A DNA stretch of 9,546 nt from NCBI GenBank assembly GCA_013139395.1, contig WTAX01000307.1:1-9546 (forward strand), written 5' to 3'. Positions 1-5,541 of this stretch are shown here, piece by piece. Origin of the DNA: Gammaproteobacteria bacterium (GTDB taxonomy: Bacteria; Pseudomonadota; Gammaproteobacteria; GRL18). The notes beneath the pieces were generated by a model. That model was not told the DNA's origin. It saw only the letters and a list, made by a program, of their open reading frames with translations, and searched no databases. Made by a program: the position numbers and the translations under genes. How positions within the stretch are numbered: position 1 is the stretch's first letter; every line of letters begins with the position of its first letter.

Positions 1-64
1 TAAAATAGTTGATATCAACAGCAAAAAAGCCTGATTTTAGTAAGCATTCATTGGATATTGCCTG

Positions 65-832
65 ATGCATAAACATCTTAGAATTTTTATTCTCTTGCTC
101 ATTTTGCTTATTGTTGCCATAGGGACCTGGGCAACCAATATGCGTGCAACGGATTGGTCTCATCCGCTAAGAGTAGTTATATACCCTATTAATGGTGATC
201 AAAGTGATACAACAGAAGACTATATTACAAATCTTGACGAGCAGGATTTTGCCTCTATAAAAACATTTTTTATTGAAGAGTTAGAACAATACGGCATCAC
301 ATCAGATGAGCCAATTGATATTGCACTCTCCCCTATCATCAGACAACTACCGCCAAAAATCCCGCATCAGGGTAGTACTTTAGATATTATTTTATGGAGT
401 TTAAAACTACGATATTGGGCTTTTCAAAGAGATGAATATCAAGGGCCAAAAGCAGAAATACAATTATTTGCACTTTATTTCGATCCACAAACATCACCTG
501 CAGTAAAACATTCTACTGGTTTGGAAAAAGGTCATATTGCCGTCATTAATTTATTTGCCAATAAAAAACAAAAACAGAGTAACTTATTTATTATTACTCA
601 CGAATTATTACATACCCTTGGAGCAACAGATAAATATAATTTAGCAAACAATGAGCCTGTTTATCCTCATGGCTTTGCCGAGCCAGATCTGCAGCCGCTT
701 TATCCTCAAACTTATGCTGAAGTCATGGGTGGTCGAATCCCTATTGCTGAAGGTAATAGTAAAATTCCGGAAACACTTAATGAAGTAATTATTGGTCAGC
801 AAACAGCATTGGAGATTCGTTTAATTAAATGA
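65..832 (+). CDS. Membrane-anchored metzincin-like zinc metallopeptidase, function unknown
   Basis: Encodes 255 aa. One hydrophobic segment (about residues 6-22) after a short basic N-terminus suggests a signal anchor with the rest in the periplasm. Residues 179-189 read HELLHTLGATD, the zincin HExxH motif extended to HExxHxxGxxD: His179, His183 and probably Asp189 as zinc ligands, Glu180 as catalytic base. A later Val-Met-Gly (Met221) could be the Met-turn of metzincins. The start is the only ATG after an in-frame stop cluster (32-43); GGAT about 10 bases upstream is a weak ribosome site. The gene stands alone, 112 bases before tpx. I do not recognise a named family. The substrate is unknown; a cell-envelope protease is inferred from the motif only. 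Confidence 0.82.
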   Translation: MHKHLRIFILLLILLIVAIGTWATNMRATDWSHPLRVVIYPINGDQSDTTEDYITNLDEQDFASIKTFFIEELEQYGITSDEPIDIALSPIIRQLPPKIPHQGSTLDIILWSLKLRYWAFQRDEYQGPKAEIQLFALYFDPQTSPAVKHSTGLEKGHIAVINLFANKKQKQSNLFIITHELLHTLGATDKYNLANNEPVYPHGFAEPDLQPLYPQTYAEVMGGRIPIAEGNSKIPETLNEVIIGQQTALEIRLIK

Positions 833-944
833 ATGAGTAGTTGTCTTCAGTAAAAACAGTGATTTCAATTTTGAGTATCTTATTTTATTTTTTCCTTTTA
901 CCACGTACAATTAGCAAACAATCAAAAACATTAGGAGTCCAGAA

Positions 945-1445
945 ATGGCAAAAGTTACACTAAAAGAAACCATCACTTCAGATTCTTCAGGCGAATTAGC
1001 AGCGATTGGCAGTAGCGCCAAAGATTTTACCCTGGTTGCAGGAGATTTGAGTGAAAAAAACCTGGCTAGTTATGAAGGCAAGAAAAAAGTCTTAAATATT
1101 GTACCCAGCCTGGATACACCTGTATGTGCAACTTCTGCACGACAGTTTAATGAAGCCGCTGCCGGCTTAGACAATACTGTTGTTTTGGTTATTTCAGCAG
1201 ACTTACCTTTTGCTCAAAAACGTTTTTGTGAAGCAGAAGGCATTAACAACGTAGAAATGCTGTCCACTTTCAGAAGCAGTTTTGCTAAAGATTATCAGCT
1301 GGATATTGTTGAAGGTCCTTTGACTGGTCTATGCTCCAGAGCTGTTGTGGTTTTAAATGAAGCGAATGAAGTGATTTATACTGAACAAGTTCCTGAAATC
1401 ACTCAAGAGCCAAATTATGATGCTGCCTTAGCCGCTCTTAAATAA
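945..1445 (+). CDS. tpx: Thiol peroxidase Tpx (atypical 2-Cys peroxiredoxin)
   Basis: Encodes 166 aa, the normal length for Tpx. It reduces H2O2 and organic hydroperoxides in the cytoplasm (periplasm-facing activity has been debated in E. coli), with electrons from thioredoxin. The peroxidatic cysteine is Cys61 in [19 protein letters not shown], and the resolving cysteine is Cys95 in QKRFCEAEG, the same numbering as E. coli Tpx. A third cysteine sits near residue 129 (LTGLCSRA). The start ATG is preceded by a good ribosome site, AGGAG at 933-937. The gene is followed by a strong terminator, so it is probably monocistronic. The AT-rich 833-944 leader has no promoter I would call with confidence and no obvious OxyR site. 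Confidence 0.97.
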   Translation: MAKVTLKETITSDSSGELAAIGSSAKDFTLVAGDLSEKNLASYEGKKKVLNIVPSLDTPVCATSARQFNEAAAGLDNTVVLVISADLPFAQKRFCEAEGINNVEMLSTFRSSFAKDYQLDIVEGPLTGLCSRAVVVLNEANEVIYTEQVPEITQEPNYDAALAALK

Positions 1446-1465
1446 TTCTAAGATAAGTAAAGTAT

Positions 1466-1500
1466 GGTGGTAGTGTTTTCATTCACTACCACCTTTTTTT
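1466..1500 (+). terminator. Rho-independent terminator of tpx
   Basis: A perfect 10-bp stem, GGTGGTAGTG (1466-1475) with CACTACCACC (1484-1493), has an 8-base loop and is followed at once by seven T residues (1494-1500). It lies 20 bases after the tpx stop codon. Confidence 0.95.
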
Positions 1501-1643
1501 ATTTTGAAGGGATTAGCACATTGAGTCAGACTAGAGATCTCATTTTTACTTTCAAAAAGAATCAATTCAGGCAGAATTTTGACCGAAATGGTTTTTAGAG
1601 TTTTTCAACAGTATCCAGTAATTCCTGCCGTTCGATGGTTGAC

Positions 1644-1961
1644 TTAAACTCCAGTAATTGCAAAATCAATAGAAGAAATGATCTCATCTCTAAAGAGGAT
1701 TAAAGAACCAACTGGATTTTTTAATAAAGAAGTGGGTATAGCGGCAATTTGTGGAGTCAACAAAAGAAGTTTTTCATCATTAAAAATAATTTCAGGTGTT
1801 AATCTTACCATTGCAAGATTTTTAAAATTATTTAACTTCCCCAGTGGTATTGTAATACGTGTACCAATATCAGAAATTATTGGATTCTGTACGTCTAAAA
1901 TATAAGGGTAGGCTTTTTTTGTGCGAGTATTAGGGTTTTTATAAATATCAAACTGTGCCAT
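1644..1961 (-). CDS. ccdB: CcdB-family toxin (DNA gyrase poison)
   Basis: Encodes 105 aa and aligns along its length with the CcdB fold: N-terminal MAQFDIYKNPN, central DVQNPII and TRITIPLGKL, then LLTPQIAAIPTSLL and DEIISSIDFAITGV at the C-terminus. CcdB of F plasmid traps the DNA gyrase-DNA complex in the cytoplasm, and its C-terminal Trp-Gly-Ile contacts GyrA. Here that tail is Thr-Gly-Val, so the tryptophan is absent, as I recall for many chromosomal CcdB relatives; gyrase activity is therefore inferred. The start overlaps the ccdA stop (TAATG, sharing base 1961), and GGAG (complement of 1968-1971) lies 6 bases upstream, so translation is probably coupled. The frame is intact. No attC or terminator was seen between its stop and 1501. 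Confidence 0.92.
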   Translation of the reverse strand: MAQFDIYKNPNTRTKKAYPYILDVQNPIISDIGTRITIPLGKLNNFKNLAMVRLTPEIIFNDEKLLLLTPQIAAIPTSLLKNPVGSLILFRDEIISSIDFAITGV

Positions 1962-2206
1962 TAAAAGCTCCGAAATTCATCACCAAAAACCCCATTCTCT
2001 TCGATGAAGTCGTTATAAGCTTGAATAGCATTTTTATTTTCATCACGCCATTGTTGCTCTTGCTTCTGGGCAAGTATATTTTTCAATGCTTGTTCTAATG
2101 TTGCAGAAAGATTAACCTTTAACATCTTTGATTTTTTAAGTAAGTCACTGTTTATACTAAGGTTAGTTGGTTTTTTTGGTGCATTTTGATCATAATAATG
2201 GTACAT
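1961..2206 (-). CDS. ccdA: CcdA-family antitoxin
   Basis: Encodes 81 aa from the preferred ATG at 2206. An in-frame TTG three codons upstream (2215) would abut the ribosome site, so I reject it: AAAGG (complement of 2216-2220) lies 9 bases before the ATG. The N-terminal half (PTNLSINSDLLKKSKMLKVN) looks like the ribbon-helix-helix DNA-binding domain. The C-terminus EENGVFGDEFRSF matches the disordered CcdA tail that wraps and rejuvenates CcdB (F plasmid: MNGSFADENRDW). The antitoxin gene comes first and overlaps ccdB by one base, the usual order. It should neutralise CcdB and, with CcdB, repress its own promoter. Confidence 0.92.
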   Translation of the reverse strand: MYHYYDQNAPKKPTNLSINSDLLKKSKMLKVNLSATLEQALKNILAQKQEQQWRDENKNAIQAYNDFIEENGVFGDEFRSF

Positions 2207-2237
2207 GATAAACAACCTTTAAGTTTTATAAATATCA

Positions 2238-2265
2238 ATTATACGCATTAATATGCGCATAGCAA
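2238..2265 (-). promoter_or_regulatory. ccdAB promoter with palindromic operator
   Basis: On the minus strand a perfect -10 box TATAAT (complement of 2238-2243) lies 16 bases from a -35-like TTGCTA (complement of 2260-2265), about 31 bases before the ccdA ATG. Between and across these boxes is an inverted repeat, ATACGCAT (2241-2248), spacer TAAT, ATGCGCAT (2253-2260), matching at 7 of 8 positions. That is the kind of site a ribbon-helix-helix antitoxin binds, which would allow autorepression. The boxes are seen directly; the operator role is inferred. Confidence 0.62.
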
Positions 2266-2385
2266 TATATATATTTGTAAAGCAGGCACCAACAAAAAAA
2301 TTTAATCTCGAATTAGATAAAATATTTAACATACCCCTGAATGAGCGTATTACCGGTGTCCGGGATGTAATCCTCATGACAACCA

Positions 2386-2451
2386 CAGCCGTGTGAGGTA
2401 AAACTTTCACGCATGGTTCTTAGGAGAGCGGACAGCATTTCTGCTGTCCGC
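2386..2451 (+). mobile_element. Group II intron 3' remnant (domains V and VI)
   Basis: Bases 2386-2419 are exactly 34 nt and match the layout of group II intron domain V: CAGCCGTGTG at the 5' side with the catalytic AGC at 2387-2389, an A-rich loop, and GCATGGTTC at the 3' end. The canonical GAAA tetraloop is AAAA here and the distal stem is rich in wobbles, so it is probably decayed. Bases 2428-2451 form a perfect 10-bp hairpin (GCGGACAGCA, loop TTTC, TGCTGTCCGC) in the place of domain VI. No reverse transcriptase precedes it on the + strand and the intron 3' end is not clear. Its orientation is opposite to the 5' intron piece at 2724-3521. Confidence 0.6.
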
Positions 2452-2723
2452 AAAGCCGGCATTGGTCAAATGCAAAGAACATGTACAAGATTTCCCAGTT
2501 TAGTCTTTTTAGACTGATATTTTATTTAAACTGATTACTTTTCATGTTTAACTTAACAGTAAACGACATAGTGCCCTTTCCTTCAGATAAGACAATTAGT
2601 TGTTCCTCTACAGTGACCGACGTACCATTTCAAGCAGTTAATTCTGATGGAGTAGCAGATAGTGAATCGAAGGCAGGTAATTAAAATACTAGGAATGGGC
2701 ATTTCCGCTGGTGTCTGCCCACT
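2452..2723. other. Stretch between two intron remnants, no confident gene
   Basis: AT-rich linker between the domain V/VI remnant and the broken reverse transcriptase. It holds nested inverted repeats (CAGTTT 2497-2502 with AAACTG 2528-2533; AGTCT with AGACT around a T loop) and a 46-codon + strand ORF from ATG 2544 to TAA 2684 with no ribosome site. The opposite strand over the same bases is also open for long stretches in another frame, but with a stop. I cannot assign an origin; it may be a scrap of foreign coding DNA left by rearrangement. Confidence 0.4.
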
Positions 2724-2954
2724 GGCACGATAGCGCTTGTGCTTTAAGTCGGTGCTTAGACGAGTGATATTTTCCTGTAAACCGCTTTGGTAGTCTGGGA
2801 TGCTAATACCATCCAGTCCTGCCGCTGCCTGTTTGTTGAGTTGTTGCCAGCTTTGGTGCAGTAAGTCAGTCTTTAATAGTCGATATAAATTCTGAAATCT
2901 GTGCTTTGGCTGACACTGTGCTTTAAATGCAATGGCGTATAATTCGGTTGTCAT
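2583..2954 (-). pseudogene. Truncated group II intron-encoded reverse transcriptase (N-terminus only)
   Basis: The first 77 residues look like the N-terminus of group II intron-encoded proteins: MTTELYAIAFKAQ, RFQNLYRLLKTDLLHQSWQQ, then the RT1-like AAAGLDGISIPDYQ and LKHKRYRA. The usual continuation (basic, IPK, PLGIP) is absent. After about base 2724 the frame runs into unrelated residues and stops at 2583. All later RT motifs, including the YADD active site, the maturase domain and any endonuclease domain, are missing, so it cannot be active. The ATG has GGAG 7 bases upstream. An intact protein would have about 400 or more residues and would help the intron RNA splice and retrohome. It lies inside the intron 5' piece on the same strand. 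Confidence 0.82.
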
Positions 2955-3521
2955 AGTGGCTCCAGCCCGACATGTCCGGACTATGTTTCTGTTATACGCC
3001 GGATATTACTGTCAGCCCCTTCGCCATGTAAACGGCTTTCCCGTTCTCAGACTACTATGAGCTGATCCGACTTCCAGAGTGTCTTCGATGGCCTGCTTTT
3101 AAGCTGAGCTTCCCTACCTTGTCGAGAATAACTTCTCTCAAGGAACATCTTTGGATCTCTCAAGTTCCTGATTCATCTCTTTATACATGTCACGGCTTAA
3201 TAACCCCGCCGGCTTTCCACAACCTCACCTGTTTACGGTTGCTTTACATGGACTTCGGATACGTTACAAACCTCGTCAGCCGAGTACAATTTATTATCGG
3301 GGCGATACCAGCACTTCAGGGACACACATCCCCTATGGCCTGTATAATTCTCTGTGTACGCTTCACCTGTTTTGCTCGTTTGTTTGTGATCTCATCACTG
3401 AAAAGAGTCTTTACTAATCCAAACTCCGTCACAGGCGCAACACTCGATATGGGTGGAAGGTTAATCCTTACCCGACAGGGACTTGCACCCTGCAAGATGT
3501 ATCAAGCTTCGCTTGACGCAC
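2724..3521 (-). mobile_element. Group II intron, 5' portion (domains I-III plus start of IEP), truncated
   Basis: Read on the minus strand, the intron starts with the consensus GTGCG at 3521-3517. A tight hairpin TCAAGC/GCTTGA follows, then GGGTGCAAGTCCCTGTCGGG, a motif of bacterial group II intron domain I. Downstream, AACGGGAAAGCCGTT and GGCGAAGGGGCTGACAG occur just before the intron-encoded protein start at 2954, again as in known introns. The element ends near 2724 where the reverse transcriptase homology stops; no domain V is found on this strand. The 5' end directly abuts the attC-like site, so that hairpin is its 5' exon. Class C is suggested by that context but not proven. Confidence 0.78.
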
Positions 3522-3613
3522 TAACGTTTTGCTCAGCGGCTGGCGAAAGTGTCACGTATTTTTGCATCGCAAAAATCGTGACACTTTTGTCCGCTGGAGA
3601 AATTTGTTAGCAC
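3518..3613 (-). other. attC: attC-like integron recombination site
   Basis: On the minus strand it starts CTAACAA and ends AACGTTAG, the typical ends of attC sites. The arms are GTGCTAAC (complement of 3606-3613) and GTTAGTGC (complement of 3518-3525), which pair except near the outer end. Inner L-like boxes CAGCGG and CCGCTG (3534-3539, 3591-3596) pair perfectly after unpaired spacers. The core is an 11-bp stem (3546-3556 with 3577-3587), one bulged base (T3557), an 8-bp stem (3558-3565 with 3569-3576) and a 3-base loop. The site starts 4 bases beyond the stop of the upstream gene. In integrons the folded bottom strand is the substrate of IntI; strand exchange would fall between 3525 and 3524. 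Confidence 0.75.
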
Positions 3614-3616
3614 TTT

Positions 3617-4108
3617 TTACTGCAAAGTATCTATGTAATTATTCTTTATCGTCCTGAAAAATATATTACAATTTTCCAACTCTAATTTTAGCGGACTTTT
3701 GGATTTAATTAATACATAAGGATTCAGTTCGATTATTACATCGACACTTTCTTTCCCCTCCTCAGAGATATTTTTAATTTCATTATATAAGGCAACTTTT
3801 TTTTGAATGCTTTCTTTGGGGGTTTTTGAATCACTTAAAGTGGAAGGCATTCTCAAAATTAATTTACCTTTGCAGTTGTTGGCCGGAATAGGGAACTTAT
3901 CTTTATATATAAATATTTCAAATTGCCCATTATTAAGAACAGTTTTTTTTTGCATCGAAAAGTTACTTTTCGTGAGCTTATATTTAATATGATAATAGTC
4001 GGTATATTTACCGTGACGTATTGAAATATGTTCACAATTATTAGCGAGTATTTTAACGCTAACTAGTATAAAAAAACTTATAGTAATAAATAATATTGTT
4101 TTACTCAT
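3617..4108 (-). CDS. Hypothetical exported protein, second gene of the cassette
   Basis: Encodes 163 aa. A strong Sec signal peptide spans about residues 1-22 (Lys-Thr, then FITISFFILVSVKILA), with likely cleavage after ILA; no lipobox is seen, so a soluble periplasmic protein is expected. The mature part is lysine-rich, predicted mostly beta, with three cysteines (25, 79, 147), two of which could form a disulfide. I do not recognise a family. The start codon overlaps the stop of the upstream transglycosylase-like gene (ATGA), so the two are co-translated; AAAGG about 11 bases upstream is a distant ribosome site. An exported partner of a peptidoglycan-active protein would fit an immunity or inhibitor role, but that is inference from position only. 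Confidence 0.8.
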   Translation of the reverse strand: MSKTILFITISFFILVSVKILANNCEHISIRHGKYTDYYHIKYKLTKSNFSMQKKTVLNNGQFEIFIYKDKFPIPANNCKGKLILRMPSTLSDSKTPKESIQKKVALYNEIKNISEEGKESVDVIIELNPYVLIKSKSPLKLELENCNIFFRTIKNNYIDTLQ

Positions 4109-4584
4109 GGGTGAACATTACCTTTGTATTTATTCCAATTATTGATAAAGTCACTCTCTTGTCCCTTACCTAAAGCAGTATTATAGTATCGTTTCCAGTA
4201 CGCGGCCATTTTGGCAATATCATTGTGTTTTGGGAGCGGCGCGGGCACTCGTAGATAGTGTATACGTGCTATTGCAGCTGCATATTTGTCATTATTTTCT
4301 AACTCCTTTATTTTGTCTGCAGCCAGAGTAGACATTAGTTGTATTACCTTGCCAGATAACTGTGGCCTATATTTCAGGAAGTTATCCCAAATATCATTGT
4401 GTGTTTTTGGCTCAATTTGAAAGTAACTTAAAGCTGGCCCACCTATTTGTTTACGATGTATTAGATTGCTTTCTTGAATGGCAGTTGCTAGAAGTAATTG
4501 CTCTGCCGCAGGTGAATATAACCCAAGCTTAAAAAGTGCTGGTTTTATTGCTGTTGCTATAAGATGTTGTGGATTTGTTGGCAT
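4105..4584 (-). CDS. Lytic transglycosylase/lysozyme-like protein, first gene of the cassette
   Basis: Encodes 159 aa without a signal peptide. Residues 31-40 (LLATAIQESN) resemble the catalytic-glutamate helix of SLT/lysozyme-fold enzymes, with Glu38 as candidate acid. GPALSYFQIEP (49-59) resembles the Gly-rich segment GxxxGxxQ that follows, in a form seen in phage-type muramidases. YAAAIARIHYLRVPAPLP (101-118) and the Trp/Tyr-rich YWKRYYN near 129-135 fit the last helices. The likely reaction is cleavage of the MurNAc-GlcNAc bond of peptidoglycan. The start has a strong AGGAAAGG ribosome site just upstream. Without an export signal it would need a phage holin, a secretion system or lysis to reach the wall. 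The motif match is by eye; the activity is not proven. Confidence 0.75.
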   Translation of the reverse strand: MPTNPQHLIATAIKPALFKLGLYSPAAEQLLLATAIQESNLIHRKQIGGPALSYFQIEPKTHNDIWDNFLKYRPQLSGKVIQLMSTLAADKIKELENNDKYAAAIARIHYLRVPAPLPKHNDIAKMAAYWKRYYNTALGKGQESDFINNWNKYKGNVHP

Positions 4585-4613
4585 AATCCTTTCCTTGTTT
4601 TATGCGTGCTAAC

Positions 4614-5239
4614 ATTAAATAGACGGCAACTTGTAATATTGGGATAACAAGCTTCCGACTTTGTCGTTTACAATATTAATATAACTTACTTATGAACACC
4701 ACCACAAGGAATCAGGTTTTTCTTACAAATCTACATATTTTTCAATTTATTTTTTTACTTTTATTATCTTTTACATTGTGTATGATTTAATGTGAAATTC
4801 AGACACATTTAATTTATTCATATAAGCAATTGAATATTATTAACTTTGTACATACTTTAAAAAATACCGGGTAAAATCCTTTTGAAATTACTGTATTTCT
4901 CAACTCTATAAAAGACCAGTCAAACAGAACAAAGAATGTTGTTTTCTTATTCATATTTCACTTCAAGTTAAGTCAGTTCTGAACCAAACTTGAAATATTA
5001 CACAACACAAACTGTGCTGCAGTATATTATCCTAATGCGCAGCCAAAAACTGTCATTGTAAGTAAGGAATAAAAAATGGAGGAGATAATTGGTTTGAAAC
5101 AGCTATTTGGCTATTAATTTCATGAGAAAAATAGTAAGACCTCACCCTATTTATGAAAGTGACCGATACTTAAGTATTAAACAGGTAGTCCAACCTGGAA
5201 AAATCAAATCGACAGGAAAAGATGGGGATATACAGAAGC
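4614..5239. other. AT-rich intergenic region, no confident gene
   Basis: This 626-base stretch lies between the cassette start and the 3' end of the rnf operon. Small ORFs occur: 32 codons from ATG 4692 to TAA 4790, hydrophobic, without a ribosome site; and 13 codons from ATG 5074 (MEEIIGLKQLFGY), which has AAGGA 7 bases upstream. A + strand ORF from about 5122 runs into the antisense of the Cys-rich gene and is doubtful. Structures include an 8-bp stem TTCAAGTT/AACTTGAA (4962-4994) enclosing TCAG/CTGA, a 12-bp palindrome ATACTTAAGTAT (5166-5177), and a short stem CAGGT/ACCTG (5182-5197). If the cassette sits at an attI, it would lie just right of 4613, but no integrase is present. Confidence 0.5.
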
Positions 5240-5503
5240 TTAATGTTTTGTATGTTTTGACCATAGAGTTGAAGCATCAACGAAATGAATTTTTTGGATT
5301 TTTTCTTTGAAATCACTACAGTGACCAGCCTGCATCTGGCTTTGCTCAGAATTTTTCTCAGCGTCACCGCATGAACGACTACAGCCGCCGCAACCTGCCT
5401 GATAGCCTTTATATTTTGGATCCTGTTTAGCTAACCATTCCTGAAAGACAATCCACAACACACATAGTAGTGGTAAAGCAATCAAAGACAAGATATAAGT
5501 CAT
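5240..5503 (-). CDS. Small membrane-anchored Cys-rich protein, NqrM-like, last gene of rnf operon
   Basis: Encodes 87 aa: one N-terminal membrane segment (about residues 4-21), then a short soluble tail with GCGGCSRSCG (Cys38, Cys41, Cys45) and a further Cys62. This resembles the layout of NqrM (DUF539), a small anchored protein with clustered cysteines needed to mature Na+-NQR, probably by delivering iron to the NqrD/NqrE cluster. RnfE and RnfA are the homologues of NqrD and NqrE, and this gene lies 38 bases after rnfA on the same strand. A role in Rnf cluster assembly is inferred. FeoB-associated Cys-rich proteins are an alternative family. The last 25 or so residues have no recognisable motif. 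The ribosome site is weak (GGA). Confidence 0.72.
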   Translation of the reverse strand: MTYILSLIALPLLCVLWIVFQEWLAKQDPKYKGYQAGCGGCSRSCGDAEKNSEQSQMQAGHCSDFKEKIQKIHFVDASTLWSKHTKH

Positions 5504-5541
5504 TATAATCCAGACCCCATAAATCGATAATTAATAAAATC

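Larger units (their letters stand above)
3525..4612 (-). mobile_element. Integron gene cassette with two genes
   Basis: In a linear integrated cassette the first bases (TTRRRY) should be complementary to the outer arm of the cassette's own attC at the far end. Here the minus strand reads G^TTAGCAC at 4613-4606, and the attC arm is GTGCTAAC at 3613-3606: a perfect 8-base match about 1 kb apart. The neighbouring copy at the junction (GTTAGTGC) differs, as expected if it belongs to the next cassette. The body is tightly packed: the first ORF begins 28 bases after the cassette start, the two ORFs overlap by 4 bases, and the attC follows the second stop directly. No integrase gene or clear attI lies in the window, so this may be an orphan cassette. 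Confidence 0.7.

Noticed and set aside
1501..1643. attC after ccdB
   Set aside because: Only a short imperfect stem (GGCAG with CTGCC) is present; no TAAC/GTTA arms that pair, so I do not call ccdAB a cassette.
1678..1905. 75-aa + strand ORF
   Set aside because: Antisense shadow of ccdB.
2219..2410. 63-aa minus-strand ORF upstream of ccdA
   Set aside because: It is antisense to domain V and covers the ccdAB promoter; no recognisable protein.
2386..2419. Domain V read on the minus strand, to join the 5' intron piece
   Set aside because: On the minus strand the catalytic triad would be AAC rather than AGC and the loop TTTT; the + strand fits clearly better.
2496..2533. Nested hairpin as a terminator
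   Set aside because: The stem is only 5-6 bp and A/T rich, with no proper T-run and no gene to terminate.
3119..3610. 163-aa + strand ORF, and a 76-aa ORF at 3187-3417
   Set aside because: Both lie antisense to the group II intron ribozyme core and the attC hairpin; no ribosome site and no protein-like composition.
3518..3613. attC oriented on the + strand
   Set aside because: The + reading needs a second attC starting at 4606 on the + strand, but no L boxes, core stem or GTTRRRY end follow there. The minus reading has TAACAA/CGTTAG ends and matches the gene direction. Not fully excluded.
5182..5197. CAGGT/ACCTG stem as rnf operon terminator on the minus strand
   Set aside because: A 5-bp stem with only three T residues after it is too weak to call.
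5107..5310. 67-aa + strand ORF
   Set aside because: TTG start, no ribosome site, and its 3' third is antisense to the Cys-rich gene of the rnf operon.
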